A stretch of 64,000 nt of DNA from Thiothrix fructosivorans (GCF_017349355.1 NZ_JAFMPM010000005.1:372001-436000), one strand, 5' to 3'. Counted from the first letter of the stretch, positions 21,615-33,070 are shown. Notes: generated from the letters alone by a model not told the origin. Made by a program: numbers and translations.

Positions 21615-23054
21615 TTATACCTCTACAGGGGCAACAGGGTGATCGAGGCTGAATTCGCTGGCAATAACGTGGCGTTGCGGTTCGTACCAATGCAATTTGC
21701 TATGCAACTGCACCACTTCACCGACGATGGTGAGGGTGGGGGCGCGGACACCGCTGTCTTTCACCAATTGCGGCAAGGTGGCAATCGTGCCGATGTGGAC
21801 GCGCTGGTTGCGGGTTGTGCCTTGCTCGACCAATGCCGCAGGCGTATCGCCGGAACGCCCGAAGGCTTGCAATTGCTGGCTGATCACTTCGATGCCGGTC
21901 AAACCCATGTAGAAGACCACGGTTTGATTCGGTTGTGACAATTGCGCCCAGTTCAGGTCGATGCTGCCGTCTTTCAAATGCCCGGTGGCAAAGGTGCAGG
22001 ATTGCGCGTAATCGCGGTGTGTCAGCGGAATCCCTGCGTAAGAGGAACAGCCGGAAGCGGCGGTAATGCCGGGAACAACTTGGAACGGTACGCCGTTTTC
22101 TGCCAGCGTTTCGATTTCTTCGCCGCCGCGCCCAAAGATGAACGGGTCGCCGCCTTTCAGACGCAACACGCGCTTGCCTTGCTTGGCGAGTTTCACCAGC
22201 AAGTCGTTGATTTGGTCTTGCGGTACAGCGTGGCTGGCTTTTTCTTTGCCGACGTAAATGCGTTCGGCACGTTGGTTTGCCATGTCCAAAATCGACTTGG
22301 AGACGAGGCGGTCGTACACCATCACGTCGGCTTGCTGCATTAAGCGCAAGGCTTTGAAGGTCAGCAAATCGGGGTCGCCGGGGCCTGCACCGACCAAATA
22401 GACTTCGCCCATCGTTTGTCCGTTGGGGTAGCTTGCCAGCATTTCATCCAGCAAACGCCGCGCATCCTCGACGTGACCGGCGTACACCAGTTCGGCAAAG
22501 GGGCCTTTCAGGGCTTGTTCCCAGAAGGTTTTGCGCTGTGCTTCGGGCAGGTGCTTTTTCACAATGTCGCGGTATTCTTCGGTGATGCCTGCGAGTTCGC
22601 CGCATTGGGGCGGAATCATGGTTTCCAGCTTCATCCGCAATTGCCGAGCTAACACGGGGGACGCGCCGCCAGTGGATATGGCAATAGTGACGGGCGAGCG
22701 GTCGACGACTGAGGGAATAATGAAATTGCCAACCGAGGCATCATCGACCACGTTCACTGGCATATTCAGCGCATCGGCAAGGCTGGCAATGTGCGCATTG
22801 ACGCTGGGGTTATTGGTGGCAGCAATGACGAGGAATTGCCCATCAATGTCGCCATCAACAAACGGACGCGCATGGTGCTGGACGTTTTGTCCGCTAGTGA
22901 TAATACCCATTTCCGTGGTGATGTCGGGGGCAATTAACGTGACGACAGCTCCCGCTTTGAGCAGGCTATCGACTTTACGTTCGGCTACTTTGCCACCGCC
23001 GACCACGAGGCATTGACGGTTATGCAGGTCGAGAAAAACGGGAAAACGATCCAT
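21615..23054 (-). CDS. cysG: Siroheme synthase (uroporphyrinogen methyltransferase / dehydrogenase / ferrochelatase)
   Basis: 479 residues in two parts. Residues 1-~210 form the precorrin-2 dehydrogenase/ferrochelatase module with CLVVGGGKVAERKVDSLL for NAD, and ISTGGASPVLARQLRM containing the regulatory serine. Residues ~215-460 form the SAM-dependent methyltransferase with VYLVGAGPGDPDLLT, YDRLVS and VLRLKGGDPFIFGRGGEE. It makes siroheme from uroporphyrinogen III, the cofactor of sulfite reductases including DsrAB. A dsrS-like gene lies in the same strand run, which fits a sulfur-oxidation context. Confidence 0.95.
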   Translation of the reverse strand: MDRFPVFLDLHNRQCLVVGGGKVAERKVDSLLKAGAVVTLIAPDITTEMGIITSGQNVQHHARPFVDGDIDGQFLVIAATNNPSVNAHIASLADALNMPVNVVDDASVGNFIIPSVVDRSPVTIAISTGGASPVLARQLRMKLETMIPPQCGELAGITEEYRDIVKKHLPEAQRKTFWEQALKGPFAELVYAGHVEDARRLLDEMLASYPNGQTMGEVYLVGAGPGDPDLLTFKALRLMQQADVMVYDRLVSKSILDMANQRAERIYVGKEKASHAVPQDQINDLLVKLAKQGKRVLRLKGGDPFIFGRGGEEIETLAENGVPFQVVPGITAASGCSSYAGIPLTHRDYAQSCTFATGHLKDGSIDLNWAQLSQPNQTVVFYMGLTGIEVISQQLQAFGRSGDTPAALVEQGTTRNQRVHIGTIATLPQLVKDSGVRAPTLTIVGEVVQLHSKLHWYEPQRHVIASEFSLDHPVAPVEV

Positions 23055-23077
23055 TGGTCACCTAAAACTGGGTATGT

Positions 23078-23530
23078 TTATTTGCCACGTTTGGGGCGGC
23101 TTTCGTAGTGGACGACACCTTTGACGAGTTCGCCATACGGGAAATCGGCAATGTTAGCGTATTTTGAGAGCGCGATGTTGACCAATTCGTAGATGTCTTG
23201 CGTGGTTTTTGCCGCTATTTGCTCAGGAAAAAGGTGCTGTTGCAGGGCTAAGGTGCCGCCTGCTTGCACTTTGAGTTCCTTATTGTGCGGTAACGGGCCA
23301 TCAATCAGGGTTTCACGCAGGGCAAAGCGGGATTTTTCACGCAAGGTGTCTAAAAAAACCGTGCAATTGGCGAGACTCGCCTCTGACAGGCAGCCGACCG
23401 CTTCGCGGGTTGCCAGCAGGAAACGCTCGTGGCGGCTGCAATCGCAACGGCGATTATTTAATGCCTTCTCGAATACGCAGCGGTTGGCGTTAACTTCGCG
23501 GTAAACACTGCGGTATTGGTCTTCATCCAT
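23078..23530 (-). CDS. Conserved hypothetical protein of sulfur oxidisers
   Basis: 150 residues. The N-terminus has a cysteine cluster (NRCVFEKA, RRCDCSRH), with further single cysteines at CLSE and NCTV. The rest is mostly helical (FALRETLIDGPLPHNKELKVQ). No catalytic motif is recognised. It lies between the 78-residue gene and cysG, all minus strand with short gaps, so it is probably co-transcribed with dsrS. From memory similar proteins occur near dsr genes, but I cannot verify this here. Confidence 0.6.
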   Translation of the reverse strand: MDEDQYRSVYREVNANRCVFEKALNNRRCDCSRHERFLLATREAVGCLSEASLANCTVFLDTLREKSRFALRETLIDGPLPHNKELKVQAGGTLALQQHLFPEQIAAKTTQDIYELVNIALSKYANIADFPYGELVKGVVHYESRPKRGK

Positions 23531-23537
23531 GCGCGGC

Positions 23538-23774
23538 TTACTTTTCCCATTCCATCAGGATGGGTTTTTCGCGGGTTTCGTGCAGGTTTTCTTCGGCTTC
23601 CAGTTGGCTGGCGGCGAAGACGATTTTGACGATGGCTTTGTCACCCGGTTCTTGTTTGGCTCGTAAGTCACGCGCCAGTTCTCGCGCGTCTTTGTAAACT
23701 TCACAGGCTTGCTGCATGTCCAGATTTTTGATCATCGGGTTAGGTTGGGTGATTTTGAACACGTAGTAGGGCAT
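23538..23774 (-). CDS. Small conserved hypothetical protein
   Basis: 78 residues, charged, beginning MPYYVFKITQ and ending MEWEK. Predicted to be a small soluble alpha/beta protein; no motif recognised. Gaps of eight bases to each neighbour place it in one operon with the dsrS-like gene. Confidence 0.6.
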   Translation of the reverse strand: MPYYVFKITQPNPMIKNLDMQQACEVYKDARELARDLRAKQEPGDKAIVKIVFAASQLEAEENLHETREKPILMEWEK

Positions 23775-23782
23775 GGGTGTAC

Positions 23783-25027
23783 CTATTTGAGTAAAAGGTT
23801 GGTTTGCGCCAGCAAAGGTTTGATCAAGGGTTCGAGGCGTTTGCGCATCACTGAACCGACCGAATCGTTGCCGCCAAAATACGGAATGAGGGAATCTTCC
23901 CCCATTTGCGCCAATATTAACATAGCCTTAAATAGGGGCAATGTATCGGGATTCAAGGTGTCACGCACGGCTTTTGCGTCGGCTGGGCAATCATCATTCG
24001 TGTGGCAGAATTGTTCAGCGCGTTGCAGGGCGGCATTCAGGTCGCGTACTCCACGCGATTCCGGTAACGGCAGCGGGAAGCGTTTGTCGATGGCGATGAA
24101 TAAGGAGATGACGACTTCTTGATCGACGGGTTTTTCGAGTGCGAGTTGTAGGGCGCGTAACCAGTTTTGCCCTGCGCTATCGAGGGTTTGGCTGAGGGCT
24201 TGGGCGTAGGGATTGCCATTTTCTAAAAGTTTTGCCAGTTGCGCAATGAGGTCGGCGTGGTGACGGTGCGGATTGTCGGGCAAGGGAATGTACGTGGGGT
24301 CAGCGTGCAGGAAGCCGATGTAGAACGGGTTTTTGCGTTTGGCGCGTTCCCAGAGTTTGGTGCGTTCGCTGGGGGGAATGAGTTCACCTTGCAGGCAGAG
24401 GCGCACGGTGTCTACTACGTCGAGTTGGATTTCCTCGAAGGGCAGGAATTCGAGCAGGTAGGCGGTGAGTTCTTTGCCAAGTTCGCCCGCGACAACTTCG
24501 GGGTTTTCTAGGAGGCAACGGGCGTTGGTGGCGCTGGGGCTTGCCCACCATGCGCGGCGGGCGATGTCGTGGGTTAAACCGGGGGTGTAGACCACGGCGG
24601 CGACGGCTTCGGGTTCGCCGAGCAGCAACATTTGGTCGAGGTTATTGCGGGCGTGACCCATACGCGTCCAGCGTTTCAGGAAGATCGGGTAGCCGCCGGG
24701 GGAGCCGGTGACTTTCATGGAGAGCAATTCGCGTACCCAGCGCAGGTATTGCTCGTCCCGCGCTGTGGGGTTGAGGCGCACTTTCGCTTCGCCGCGCTCG
24801 GTGAGGGCGTGGACAGTCATGGTGGACTCGTTAATGCGCACGGCTTGCAGCGGTTGAGCAAGCAGGACGTTGAGCCGCAGGTTGTCTTCGTTGGAAAGCT
24901 GCAAAGTGCGTGTACCGATTATCCTAGGGAATGGGTCAAGATTATCGGCGTAGGCGGGTGGGATGCCAATAACCCTGTTGTGGTAGTATCCTTGGGCAAT
25001 ACGAAAAAAGCGATTAAGGATACCCAT
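23783..25027 (-). CDS. dsrS: DsrS-like sulfur-oxidation protein
   Basis: Up to 414 residues. The core from residue ~42 ([64 protein letters not shown]) resembles DsrS, a cytoplasmic protein encoded at the end of dsr operons of sulfur oxidisers; its biochemical role is unknown. The outermost ATG (25027) has no ribosome site and lies on the parC start, so translation may begin further in, for example at the TTG at 24904. Heads a run that includes cysG. The assignment rests on recalled family resemblance. Confidence 0.6.
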   Translation of the reverse strand: MGILNRFFRIAQGYYHNRVIGIPPAYADNLDPFPRIIGTRTLQLSNEDNLRLNVLLAQPLQAVRINESTMTVHALTERGEAKVRLNPTARDEQYLRWVRELLSMKVTGSPGGYPIFLKRWTRMGHARNNLDQMLLLGEPEAVAAVVYTPGLTHDIARRAWWASPSATNARCLLENPEVVAGELGKELTAYLLEFLPFEEIQLDVVDTVRLCLQGELIPPSERTKLWERAKRKNPFYIGFLHADPTYIPLPDNPHRHHADLIAQLAKLLENGNPYAQALSQTLDSAGQNWLRALQLALEKPVDQEVVISLFIAIDKRFPLPLPESRGVRDLNAALQRAEQFCHTNDDCPADAKAVRDTLNPDTLPLFKAMLILAQMGEDSLIPYFGGNDSVGSVMRKRLEPLIKPLLAQTNLLLK

Positions 25028-27263
25028 GAACTACGAAGGCATCGAAACCCTCCCGTTGCAGGAATACACCGAAAAGGCGTACCTCGATTATTCCATGTAC
25101 GTTATTCTCGACCGCGCTCTGCCGCACCTTGGCGACGGCTTGAAACCCGTGCAGCGGCGGATTGTCTATGCGATGTCGGAACTCGGTCTGACGGCGGCTT
25201 CCAAACACAAGAAATCGGCACGTACCGTCGGTGACGTACTCGGTAAATTTCATCCGCACGGCGACTCAGCCTGCTACGAAGCAATGGTGCTGATGGCGCA
25301 ACCGTTTTCCTACCGTTACACACTGGTGGACGGGCAGGGTAACTGGGGTTCGCAAGATGACCCGAAATCCTTCGCGGCGATGCGTTACACCGAATCGCGC
25401 CTCACCGCTTACGCCAAAGTATTACTGCAAGAATTGGGGCAGGGCACGGCAACGTGGCAACCCAATTTCGACGGCACGCTGGAAGAACCGACCATTTTGC
25501 CTGCGCGTTTGCCCAATATCTTGTTGAATGGTGGCAGCGGCATTGCGGTGGGCATGGCGACGGATATTCCGCCGCATAATTTGCGTGAAGTGGTGAATGC
25601 GTGCTTGCACTTGCTCGATCATCCGCACGCAACGCTGACGGATTTGTGTGCATACATTCCCGCGCCGGATTTCCCAACCGAAGCGGAAATCATCACCCCA
25701 GCGGCGGATTTTCTTGCGCTCTACGAAAAGGGCAATGGCACGTTCAGAATGCGGGCGCGTTACGAGATCGAAGACGGCGACATTATTATTACCGCTTTGC
25801 CGTATCAGGTGTCCGGCAGCAAAATTTTGGAACAGATTGCCGCGCAAATGCAGGCGAAAAAGCTGCCATTGGTGGAAGACTTGCGCGACGAATCCGACCA
25901 CGAACAGCCCGTGCGTCTGGTGATCGTGCCACGTTCCAACCGTGTCGACGTGGATATGTTGATGTCGCACCTGTTCGCCAGTACCGATCTGGAACGCAGC
26001 TACCGCGTCAATATGAACATGATCGGTCTGAATGGTCGCCCGCAAGTCAAAAGCCTGCTGCACATTCTCACTGAATGGCTGACATTCCGCCGCCAAACCG
26101 TTATTCGTCGGTTGGAATGGCGTTTGGATAAGGTGGAAAAACGGCTGCACCTGTTGGCAGGTTTGCTGGTGGCCTTCCTGAATTTGGACGAAGTGATTCA
26201 TATCATTCGTACCGAAGACGATCCGAAAAAAGTGCTAATGAAGCGCTTCGATTTGAGCGATATTCAAGCCGATTACATCCTCGACACCAAGCTACGCCAA
26301 TTGGCGCGTTTGGAGGAAATGAAAATTCGCGGCGAATTGGCTGAGTTGGAAAAAGAGCGCGAGATGCTGCTGGCATTGCTCAGTTCTGACACGAAATTGA
26401 CGAACCTGATCCGCAAAGAGCTGAAGGAAGACGCGAAACTCTACGGTGATGAACGCCGTTCGCCGCTGAAAGTACGTGCCGCAGCACAGGCGATGGATGA
26501 AACCGCCATGATCCCCTCCGAACCCGTCACGGTAGTGGTGTCGAAAATGGGCTGGATTCGTTCCGCTAAAGGTCACGATATTGACCCGACCTCGCTGAGT
26601 TATAAGCAGGGTGACGAATTCCTCACCTCGGTACGTGGACGTTCCAGCCAGCAAGTGGTATTGCTGGATAGCACGGGGCGCACGTATTCATTGCCTGCGA
26701 ATGGCTTGCCCTCGGCACGCGGACAGGGTGAGCCACTCACGGGCAAACTTGCGCCGCCTGCGGGAGCGAAGTTCCAGTATGCGTTGATGGGTAAGGATAG
26801 CGATCAGTATTTGTTGCATTCGACCGAAGGTTACGGTTTTCTGTGCGCGTTCAGCGATATGCAAAGCCGTGTCAAAGCAGGCAAAGTGACCCTGACCGCA
26901 GGCGATGGTGCGGATATTTTGCCGCCGTTGTTGGTAGCGGATACGGCAACCGATTCGCTGGTGTTGGTATCGTCCACGGGCTATGTGCTGATTATTGGTT
27001 TGGCGGATGTGCCGCAGCTTTCCAAAGGCAAGGGCAATAAACTGATTAGTTTGAAAAAAGGCGGGTTGGGTATTGCCGATGAAACGCTGCTATTTGCTGC
27101 CATTTTGCCGCGCACCGCTGGCTTTACTATTCGTGCTGGAAAGCAGTTTAAAACCATCAAAGGCAGTGAACTCGACGAATACCGCAGCGAACGTGCCAAA
27201 CGCGGTAAATTGCTGCCAAAAGGCTACCAAAATGTCACTGGTCTGGAGATAAGTGGTCATTAG
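25026..27263 (+). CDS. parC: DNA topoisomerase IV subunit A
   Basis: 745 residues, normal for ParC. It is the DNA-breaking subunit that decatenates daughter chromosomes with ParE. Seen: [19 protein letters not shown], the active-site region [11 protein letters not shown] with the catalytic Tyr, [20 protein letters not shown], and a C-terminal beta-pinwheel with [16 protein letters not shown]-type repeats. AAGGA precedes the ATG by five bases. The ATG overlaps the outermost dsrS ATG in a shared CATG, an unusual divergent arrangement. Confidence 0.96.
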   Translation: MNYEGIETLPLQEYTEKAYLDYSMYVILDRALPHLGDGLKPVQRRIVYAMSELGLTAASKHKKSARTVGDVLGKFHPHGDSACYEAMVLMAQPFSYRYTLVDGQGNWGSQDDPKSFAAMRYTESRLTAYAKVLLQELGQGTATWQPNFDGTLEEPTILPARLPNILLNGGSGIAVGMATDIPPHNLREVVNACLHLLDHPHATLTDLCAYIPAPDFPTEAEIITPAADFLALYEKGNGTFRMRARYEIEDGDIIITALPYQVSGSKILEQIAAQMQAKKLPLVEDLRDESDHEQPVRLVIVPRSNRVDVDMLMSHLFASTDLERSYRVNMNMIGLNGRPQVKSLLHILTEWLTFRRQTVIRRLEWRLDKVEKRLHLLAGLLVAFLNLDEVIHIIRTEDDPKKVLMKRFDLSDIQADYILDTKLRQLARLEEMKIRGELAELEKEREMLLALLSSDTKLTNLIRKELKEDAKLYGDERRSPLKVRAAAQAMDETAMIPSEPVTVVVSKMGWIRSAKGHDIDPTSLSYKQGDEFLTSVRGRSSQQVVLLDSTGRTYSLPANGLPSARGQGEPLTGKLAPPAGAKFQYALMGKDSDQYLLHSTEGYGFLCAFSDMQSRVKAGKVTLTAGDGADILPPLLVADTATDSLVLVSSTGYVLIIGLADVPQLSKGKGNKLISLKKGGLGIADETLLFAAILPRTAGFTIRAGKQFKTIKGSELDEYRSERAKRGKLLPKGYQNVTGLEISGH

Positions 27264-27343
27264 TAGGGAAAACTTGAATCCTACGGCGACTGACCTACTA
27301 TTTACGGCAGACAGACAATCCCTAACACAGAGGTTAACAAGAA

Positions 27344-28231
27344 ATGATGCGGATTCTTTTACTCATCCTGACCAATTTTGCGGTTATGGGTGTGTTGTTT
27401 GTGTCGATGAATATCATCGGCGGTTTGCTGGGCTTCAATATGAGCAGCGGCAGCATGGGCGGCTTCATGGTGATGGCGCTAATCATGGGCTTTGGCGGCT
27501 CGTTCGTGAGCTTATTGATGTCCAAGTGGATGGCAAAGCGCAGCATGGGCGTGAATGTGATTGAAACGCCCAACACGACGCAAGAACGCTGGTTAGTCGA
27601 AACGGTGCGTCGCCAAGCAGAAAAAGCGGGCATCGGTATGCCAGAAGTTGGCATTTTCTATTCACCCGATCCTAACGCCTTTGCAACGGGGGCGAATCGC
27701 AATAGCGCGTTGGTGGCGGTTAGCCAAGGCTTGCTGGACAATATGACGGCGGATGAAGTCGAGGCGGTGTTAGGGCATGAAATTGGTCACGTTGCTAACG
27801 GTGATATGGTCACGCAAACCTTGCTGCAAGGCGTGGTGAATACGTTCGTGATTATTTTTGCGCGGTTGATTGGCATGGCGGTTGATAATTTCTTCCGCCG
27901 TTCGGATGATCAAAGCGGTGGGGCGGGTTTCGGTTACTACATTGGTTCAATGGTGGCGCAAGTGGTGTTGGGCTTTGCTGCCAGTGCCATCGTGATGTGG
28001 TTTTCGCGCTGGCGTGAATTTCATGCCGACAAAGCGGGGGCGGATTTGGCAGGTCGGCAGAAGATGATTGCGGCATTGCGGCGCTTGCAGCAAGGGCATT
28101 CCGCGCAAGATTTGCCGGGTGGTATGGCAGCGTTTGGTATCTCCGGTGGTTTTTCCAGTGGGATACAAAAGCTGTTCACCACGCATCCACCGTTGGAAGA
28201 TCGGATTGCAGCGCTGGAAAACATGCGCTAA
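27344..28231 (+). CDS. htpX: Membrane-bound zinc protease HtpX
   Basis: 295 residues. It degrades damaged inner-membrane proteins. Two N-terminal membrane segments (residues ~4-26 and ~38-58) are followed by the zinc motif VLGHEIGHVANGD, then two further hydrophobic segments and the third zinc ligand in WREFHADKAGADL. The catalytic domain faces the cytoplasm in the known family. Preceded by GAGG about ten bases upstream of the ATG. Confidence 0.95.
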   Translation: MMRILLLILTNFAVMGVLFVSMNIIGGLLGFNMSSGSMGGFMVMALIMGFGGSFVSLLMSKWMAKRSMGVNVIETPNTTQERWLVETVRRQAEKAGIGMPEVGIFYSPDPNAFATGANRNSALVAVSQGLLDNMTADEVEAVLGHEIGHVANGDMVTQTLLQGVVNTFVIIFARLIGMAVDNFFRRSDDQSGGAGFGYYIGSMVAQVVLGFAASAIVMWFSRWREFHADKAGADLAGRQKMIAALRRLQQGHSAQDLPGGMAAFGISGGFSSGIQKLFTTHPPLEDRIAALENMR

Positions 28232-28239
28232 AGCCTTAT

Positions 28240-28278
28240 AATCCCCGCTTTCATTTATCCTGAATCGGGGATTTTTTT
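28240..28278 (+). terminator. Terminator-like hairpin overlapping the pyrD ribosome site
   Basis: AATCCCCG (28240-28247) pairs with CGGGGATT (28266-28273) around an 18-nt loop and is followed by five more T before the pyrD GTG at 28279. It can end htpX transcription. The only Shine-Dalgarno-like bases for pyrD (GGGGA, 28267-28271) lie inside the stem, so folding would also block pyrD translation. Confidence 0.6.
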
Positions 28279-29295
28279 GTGTATAAACACCTACGCGATT
28301 TGCTATTTCTCCTACCTGCGGAAACCTCGCACCACTTTTCTCTTAACGCGCTGAAATGGGCTGGCAAAACGGGTTTGCTGGGCAAGCCTGTGGCGTTGGC
28401 TGGCAAGGCAGTCAACGTCATGGGCATTGATTTTCCTAATCCCGTTGGGCTGGCAGCGGGGTTGGATAAGAACGGGGAATACGTCGATGCACTCGCCGCG
28501 TTGGGGTTTGGCTTTGTCGAAATCGGTACGGTCACGCCGCGTCCACAACCGGGCAACCCCAAGCCACGTTTGTTCCGTTTGCCGGAAGCGCAAGCCATCA
28601 TCAATCGCATGGGCTTCAATAATCACGGCATGGATTATTTGTTGGATCAGGTGAGCAAGGTCAGTTACCAAGGTATCCTCGGCATTAATATTGGCAAGAA
28701 TTTTGATACGCCAGTGGAAAAGGCGGCGGATGATTATTTGATTGGGTTGCGCAAGGCTTATTTGCACGCGCACTATATCACCGTGAACATTTCTTCGCCG
28801 AATACGCCCGGTTTGCGCACCCTGCAATACGGCGATGATTTGAAGCGTTTATTGGTAACGTTGCGTGAAGAGCAAAGCAAGCTGGCGCAGGAACATGGGC
28901 GTTACGTGCCAGTGGCGATCAAAGTTGCACCGGATTTAACCGAGGCGGAAATTCGTGATATGGCAGGTGTGTTTTCGTCGGTACAAATTGATGGCTTGAT
29001 TGCGACCAATACCACACTGGATAAAGCGTCTATTCAAGGTTTGCCCTATGCGAATGAGCAGGGTGGTTTGAGCGGTAAGCCGTTGACGCAGCATTCGACA
29101 GAGGTGATTCGTCAATTCCGTGCGGATATGGCTAGCGAGATTCCGATTATTGGTGTGGGCGGCATTTTGTCAGGTGCAGATGCGCAGGCGAAACTGGCGG
29201 CGGGGGCGAGTTTGGTGCAAGTGTACAGTGGGTTTATTTACCGAGGACCTGAGCTGGTGCGCGAATGCGTGGAGGCTACCCGCACGCTGGGTTAA
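28279..29295 (+). CDS. pyrD: Dihydroorotate dehydrogenase, quinone-dependent (class 2)
   Basis: 338 residues starting at GTG. It oxidises dihydroorotate in pyrimidine synthesis and passes electrons to membrane quinones. Seen: the N-terminal amphipathic helix region, FPNPVGLAAGLDKNGEYVDAL, NISSPNTPGLR with the class-2 catalytic serine, ATNTTLDKASIQGL, and the FMN-phosphate loop VGGILSGADAQAKLAAGA. The GTG lies right after a T-run of a hairpin that hides the ribosome site, suggesting conditional expression. Confidence 0.95.
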   Translation: MYKHLRDLLFLLPAETSHHFSLNALKWAGKTGLLGKPVALAGKAVNVMGIDFPNPVGLAAGLDKNGEYVDALAALGFGFVEIGTVTPRPQPGNPKPRLFRLPEAQAIINRMGFNNHGMDYLLDQVSKVSYQGILGINIGKNFDTPVEKAADDYLIGLRKAYLHAHYITVNISSPNTPGLRTLQYGDDLKRLLVTLREEQSKLAQEHGRYVPVAIKVAPDLTEAEIRDMAGVFSSVQIDGLIATNTTLDKASIQGLPYANEQGGLSGKPLTQHSTEVIRQFRADMASEIPIIGVGGILSGADAQAKLAAGASLVQVYSGFIYRGPELVRECVEATRTLG

Positions 29296-29308
29296 ACGTT
29301 AGCCACAA

Positions 29309-29345
29309 AAAACCCCGAAGCCAAGTGCGTTGATTTCGGGGTTTT
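29309..29345. terminator. Bidirectional rho-independent terminator
   Basis: AAAACCCCGAA (29309-29319) pairs with TTCGGGGTTTT (29335-29345). T-runs follow the stem on both strands, so it can end pyrD on plus and the SoxK-like gene on minus. Confidence 0.85.
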
Positions 29346-29359
29346 AGCAATTCAAAGAA

Positions 29360-29782
29360 TTAATTGACAGCTTTGGTTTCAACACCGGCGGTTTTGGCTT
29401 TTTCCGCTTGTTCCTGACCTTGTTTGCCAGCGTTTTCAATGGTTTTAGCCAATTTCATCGCGTCTTCTTTTTTACCTTCGTTGGCTGCTTTAATGGCGTC
29501 TTCCAAATGCTTGGAAGCAGACTTGTCTTTCCAGAACCATTCAAAACCGGCTTTTTTAGCAGCAGTGTTAGCCGCTTCTGCCGCTTCGATGGCCGCTTTG
29601 ACTTCAGCATCGGCATCAGCGCTTAACTCAACCTTTTCTTCTTTTTTCGCATCAGCAGCAGGTTTTGCTTCGGCTTTCGCTTCTGCTGGTTTTGCGTCAT
29701 CCGCTTTTTTGTCATCAGCGGCAATGGCAACGGTTGCCATTAGGGACAGTGCTACGGCAGCAAACAGTGCTTTTAAGTTCAT
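29360..29782 (-). CDS. Periplasmic Ala/Lys-rich protein resembling SoxXA-binding proteins
   Basis: 140 residues from the ATG at 29782, which has GGAGGA upstream; an in-frame TTG precedes it. A clear signal peptide (MNLKALFAAVALSLMATVAIAA) is followed by a low-complexity Lys/Ala/Glu region to ~60. The C-terminal half is helical, with AAEAANTAAKKAGFEWFWKD and DAMKLAKTIENAGKQGQEQA. This pattern resembles the SoxXA-binding protein (SoxK/SAXB) family that assists thiosulfate-oxidising cytochromes. No sox gene is adjacent, so the assignment is tentative; a general periplasmic helical protein is the alternative. Confidence 0.45.
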   Translation of the reverse strand: MNLKALFAAVALSLMATVAIAADDKKADDAKPAEAKAEAKPAADAKKEEKVELSADADAEVKAAIEAAEAANTAAKKAGFEWFWKDKSASKHLEDAIKAANEGKKEDAMKLAKTIENAGKQGQEQAEKAKTAGVETKAVN

Positions 29783-29863
29783 CAATGAGTTCCTCCTCTC
29801 TTATGATAACGTCAATGAGATAAATCAAATTGCTTGAATTACTCTGAGGCGTATTGATAGCAG

Positions 29864-29892
29864 TTTACCGACTGAAGGTCAAACCCTATAAT
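29864..29892 (+). promoter_or_regulatory. Predicted guaBA promoter
   Basis: TTTACC (29864-29869), a 17-nt spacer and a perfect TATAAT (29887-29892). The predicted start near 29899 leaves about 29 nt of leader before the guaB ATG at 29928. Confidence 0.6.
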
Positions 29893-29894
29893 GA

Positions 29895-31388
<1,494 letters not shown>

Positions 31389-31391
31389 TTG

Positions 31392-32969
31392 ATGACACAG
31401 AATATTCATGCGGATCGTGTACTGATCCTTGATTTTGGTTCGCAATATACCCAGTTGATTGCGCGGCGTGTGCGCGAGGTTGGCGTTTACTGCGAAATTT
31501 ACCCGTGGGATGTGGAAGCACAGGCGGTTGCGGATTTTGGTGCGAAGGGCATTATTTTGTCGGGTGGGCCTGAATCCGTGACCGATGCTGAACCACCGAA
31601 AGCACCGGAGAATGTGTTTACGCTGGGTGTGCCGGTGCTGGGCATTTGCTACGGAATGCAGACGATGGCGGTGCAACTCGGTGGTGCGGTGGAATCGTCC
31701 AGTCATTGCGAGTTTGGTTATGCGCAAGTGCGGGCGCGTGGGCATACCGAATTGTTGCGCGAAATCGAAGATCATGTGACCGCTGACGGTTTCGGCTTGC
31801 TGGATGTGTGGATGTCGCATGGCGATAAAGTCACTGCGATGCCAGACGGTTTCAAGCTGATGGCAAGCACCGATTCCGCGCCGATTGCGGGGATGGCGGA
31901 TGAATCACGGCATTTCTACGCGCTGCAATTCCACCCCGAAGTGACGCATACCAAGCAGGGCAAGCGCATTTTGCAACGCTTTGTGCAGGGCATTTGCGGT
32001 TGCGCAGGGTTGTGGACGACGGCGAATATTATCGACGAAAACATTCGCACGGTGCGTGAGAAAGTTGGGTCGGATGAGGTGATTTTGGGCTTGTCTGGCG
32101 GGGTAGATTCGTCGGTGGTCGCGGCATTGTTGCATAAGGCGATTGGTACGCAATTGACCTGTGTGTTCGTGGACACTGGCTTGCTGCGTTACCGCGAAGG
32201 CGATCAGGTGATGGCGATGTTCGCTGAACACATGGGCGTGAAAGTGATCCGGGTGGATGCGGAGGAACGTTTCCTTGCTGCCCTTGCGGGTGTGACTGAC
32301 CCGGAGAAGAAGCGCAAGATCATTGGCGGGTTGTTCATTGATATTTTCGACGAAGAATCTTCCAAGCTGACTTCGGCGAAATGGTTGGCGCAAGGCACGA
32401 TTTACCCGGATGTGATCGAATCGGCGGGGGCGAAAACGGGCAAGGCGCATTTGATTAAGTCGCATCATAATGTTGGCGGTTTGCCGGAAAATATGAAGAT
32501 GGGGCTGGTCGAGCCGTTACGCGAATTGTTCAAGGACGAAGTGCGCGTGATGGGCGTGGAACTCGGTTTGCCGCCGGAAATGGTGTATCGCCATCCGTTC
32601 CCAGGCCCTGGTTTGGGGGTGCGGATTCTGGGTGAGGTGAAGAAGGAATACGCGGATTTGCTGCGGCTGGCTGACCATATTTTCATTGAGGAACTGCGCA
32701 AGCATGACTTGTATGACAAGACTTCGCAGGCGTTCGCGGTGTTCTTGCCGGTGAAATCGGTGGGCGTGACGGGCGATGGGCGGCGTTATGATTACGTGAT
32801 TGCGTTGCGGGCGGTGGAGACGATTGACTTCATGACGGCGCGTTGGGCGCATTTGCCGTATGAGTTGCTGGATCTGTTGTCGCGGCGGATTATCAATGAG
32901 ATACGCGGGGTTTCGCGGGTGGTTTATGATATTTCGGGGAAACCACCGGCTACGATTGAGTGGGAGTGA
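31392..32969 (+). CDS. guaA: GMP synthase, glutamine-hydrolysing
   Basis: 525 residues from the ATG at 31392, three bases after the guaB stop. It converts XMP to GMP. The N-terminal class I amidotransferase domain shows [15 protein letters not shown] with the catalytic Cys, and [10 protein letters not shown] with the His/Glu. The ATP-pyrophosphatase P-loop is [16 protein letters not shown], and the C-terminal dimerisation domain has [16 protein letters not shown]. Complete, with no irregularity. Confidence 0.97.
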   Translation: MTQNIHADRVLILDFGSQYTQLIARRVREVGVYCEIYPWDVEAQAVADFGAKGIILSGGPESVTDAEPPKAPENVFTLGVPVLGICYGMQTMAVQLGGAVESSSHCEFGYAQVRARGHTELLREIEDHVTADGFGLLDVWMSHGDKVTAMPDGFKLMASTDSAPIAGMADESRHFYALQFHPEVTHTKQGKRILQRFVQGICGCAGLWTTANIIDENIRTVREKVGSDEVILGLSGGVDSSVVAALLHKAIGTQLTCVFVDTGLLRYREGDQVMAMFAEHMGVKVIRVDAEERFLAALAGVTDPEKKRKIIGGLFIDIFDEESSKLTSAKWLAQGTIYPDVIESAGAKTGKAHLIKSHHNVGGLPENMKMGLVEPLRELFKDEVRVMGVELGLPPEMVYRHPFPGPGLGVRILGEVKKEYADLLRLADHIFIEELRKHDLYDKTSQAFAVFLPVKSVGVTGDGRRYDYVIALRAVETIDFMTARWAHLPYELLDLLSRRIINEIRGVSRVVYDISGKPPATIEWE

Positions 32970-33064
32970 AGACCCTCACCCCCCAGCCCCCTCTCCCGGA
33001 GGTAGAGGGGGAGTAAGAATGTAGTGGCGAGCTTCTGTTGTAGGGGCTTGCCCTGCAAGCGATT
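32970..33064. repeat. REP-like palindromic elements between guaA and the conflict operon
   Basis: CCCCCTCT (32987-32994) pairs with AGAGGGGG (33004-33011), within a CCCTCACCCCCCAGCCCC context typical of dispersed proteobacterial palindromes. A second short unit beginning TGTAGGGGCTTGCC follows near 33040. Similar GTAGGGGC units occur at 40718-40784. May also serve as guaA terminator. Confidence 0.5.
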
Positions 33065-33070
33065 CTTTCC

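Noticed and set aside
28237-28250. An exact copy of the enteric pyrC/pyrD CTP-dependent start-site switch
   Set aside because: In the enteric case transcription starts inside the 5' arm of the hairpin, 6-9 bases after the -10 box. Here the CCCC tract begins right after TATAAT, so starts would fall beyond it. Only the general idea of a ribosome-site hairpin is kept.
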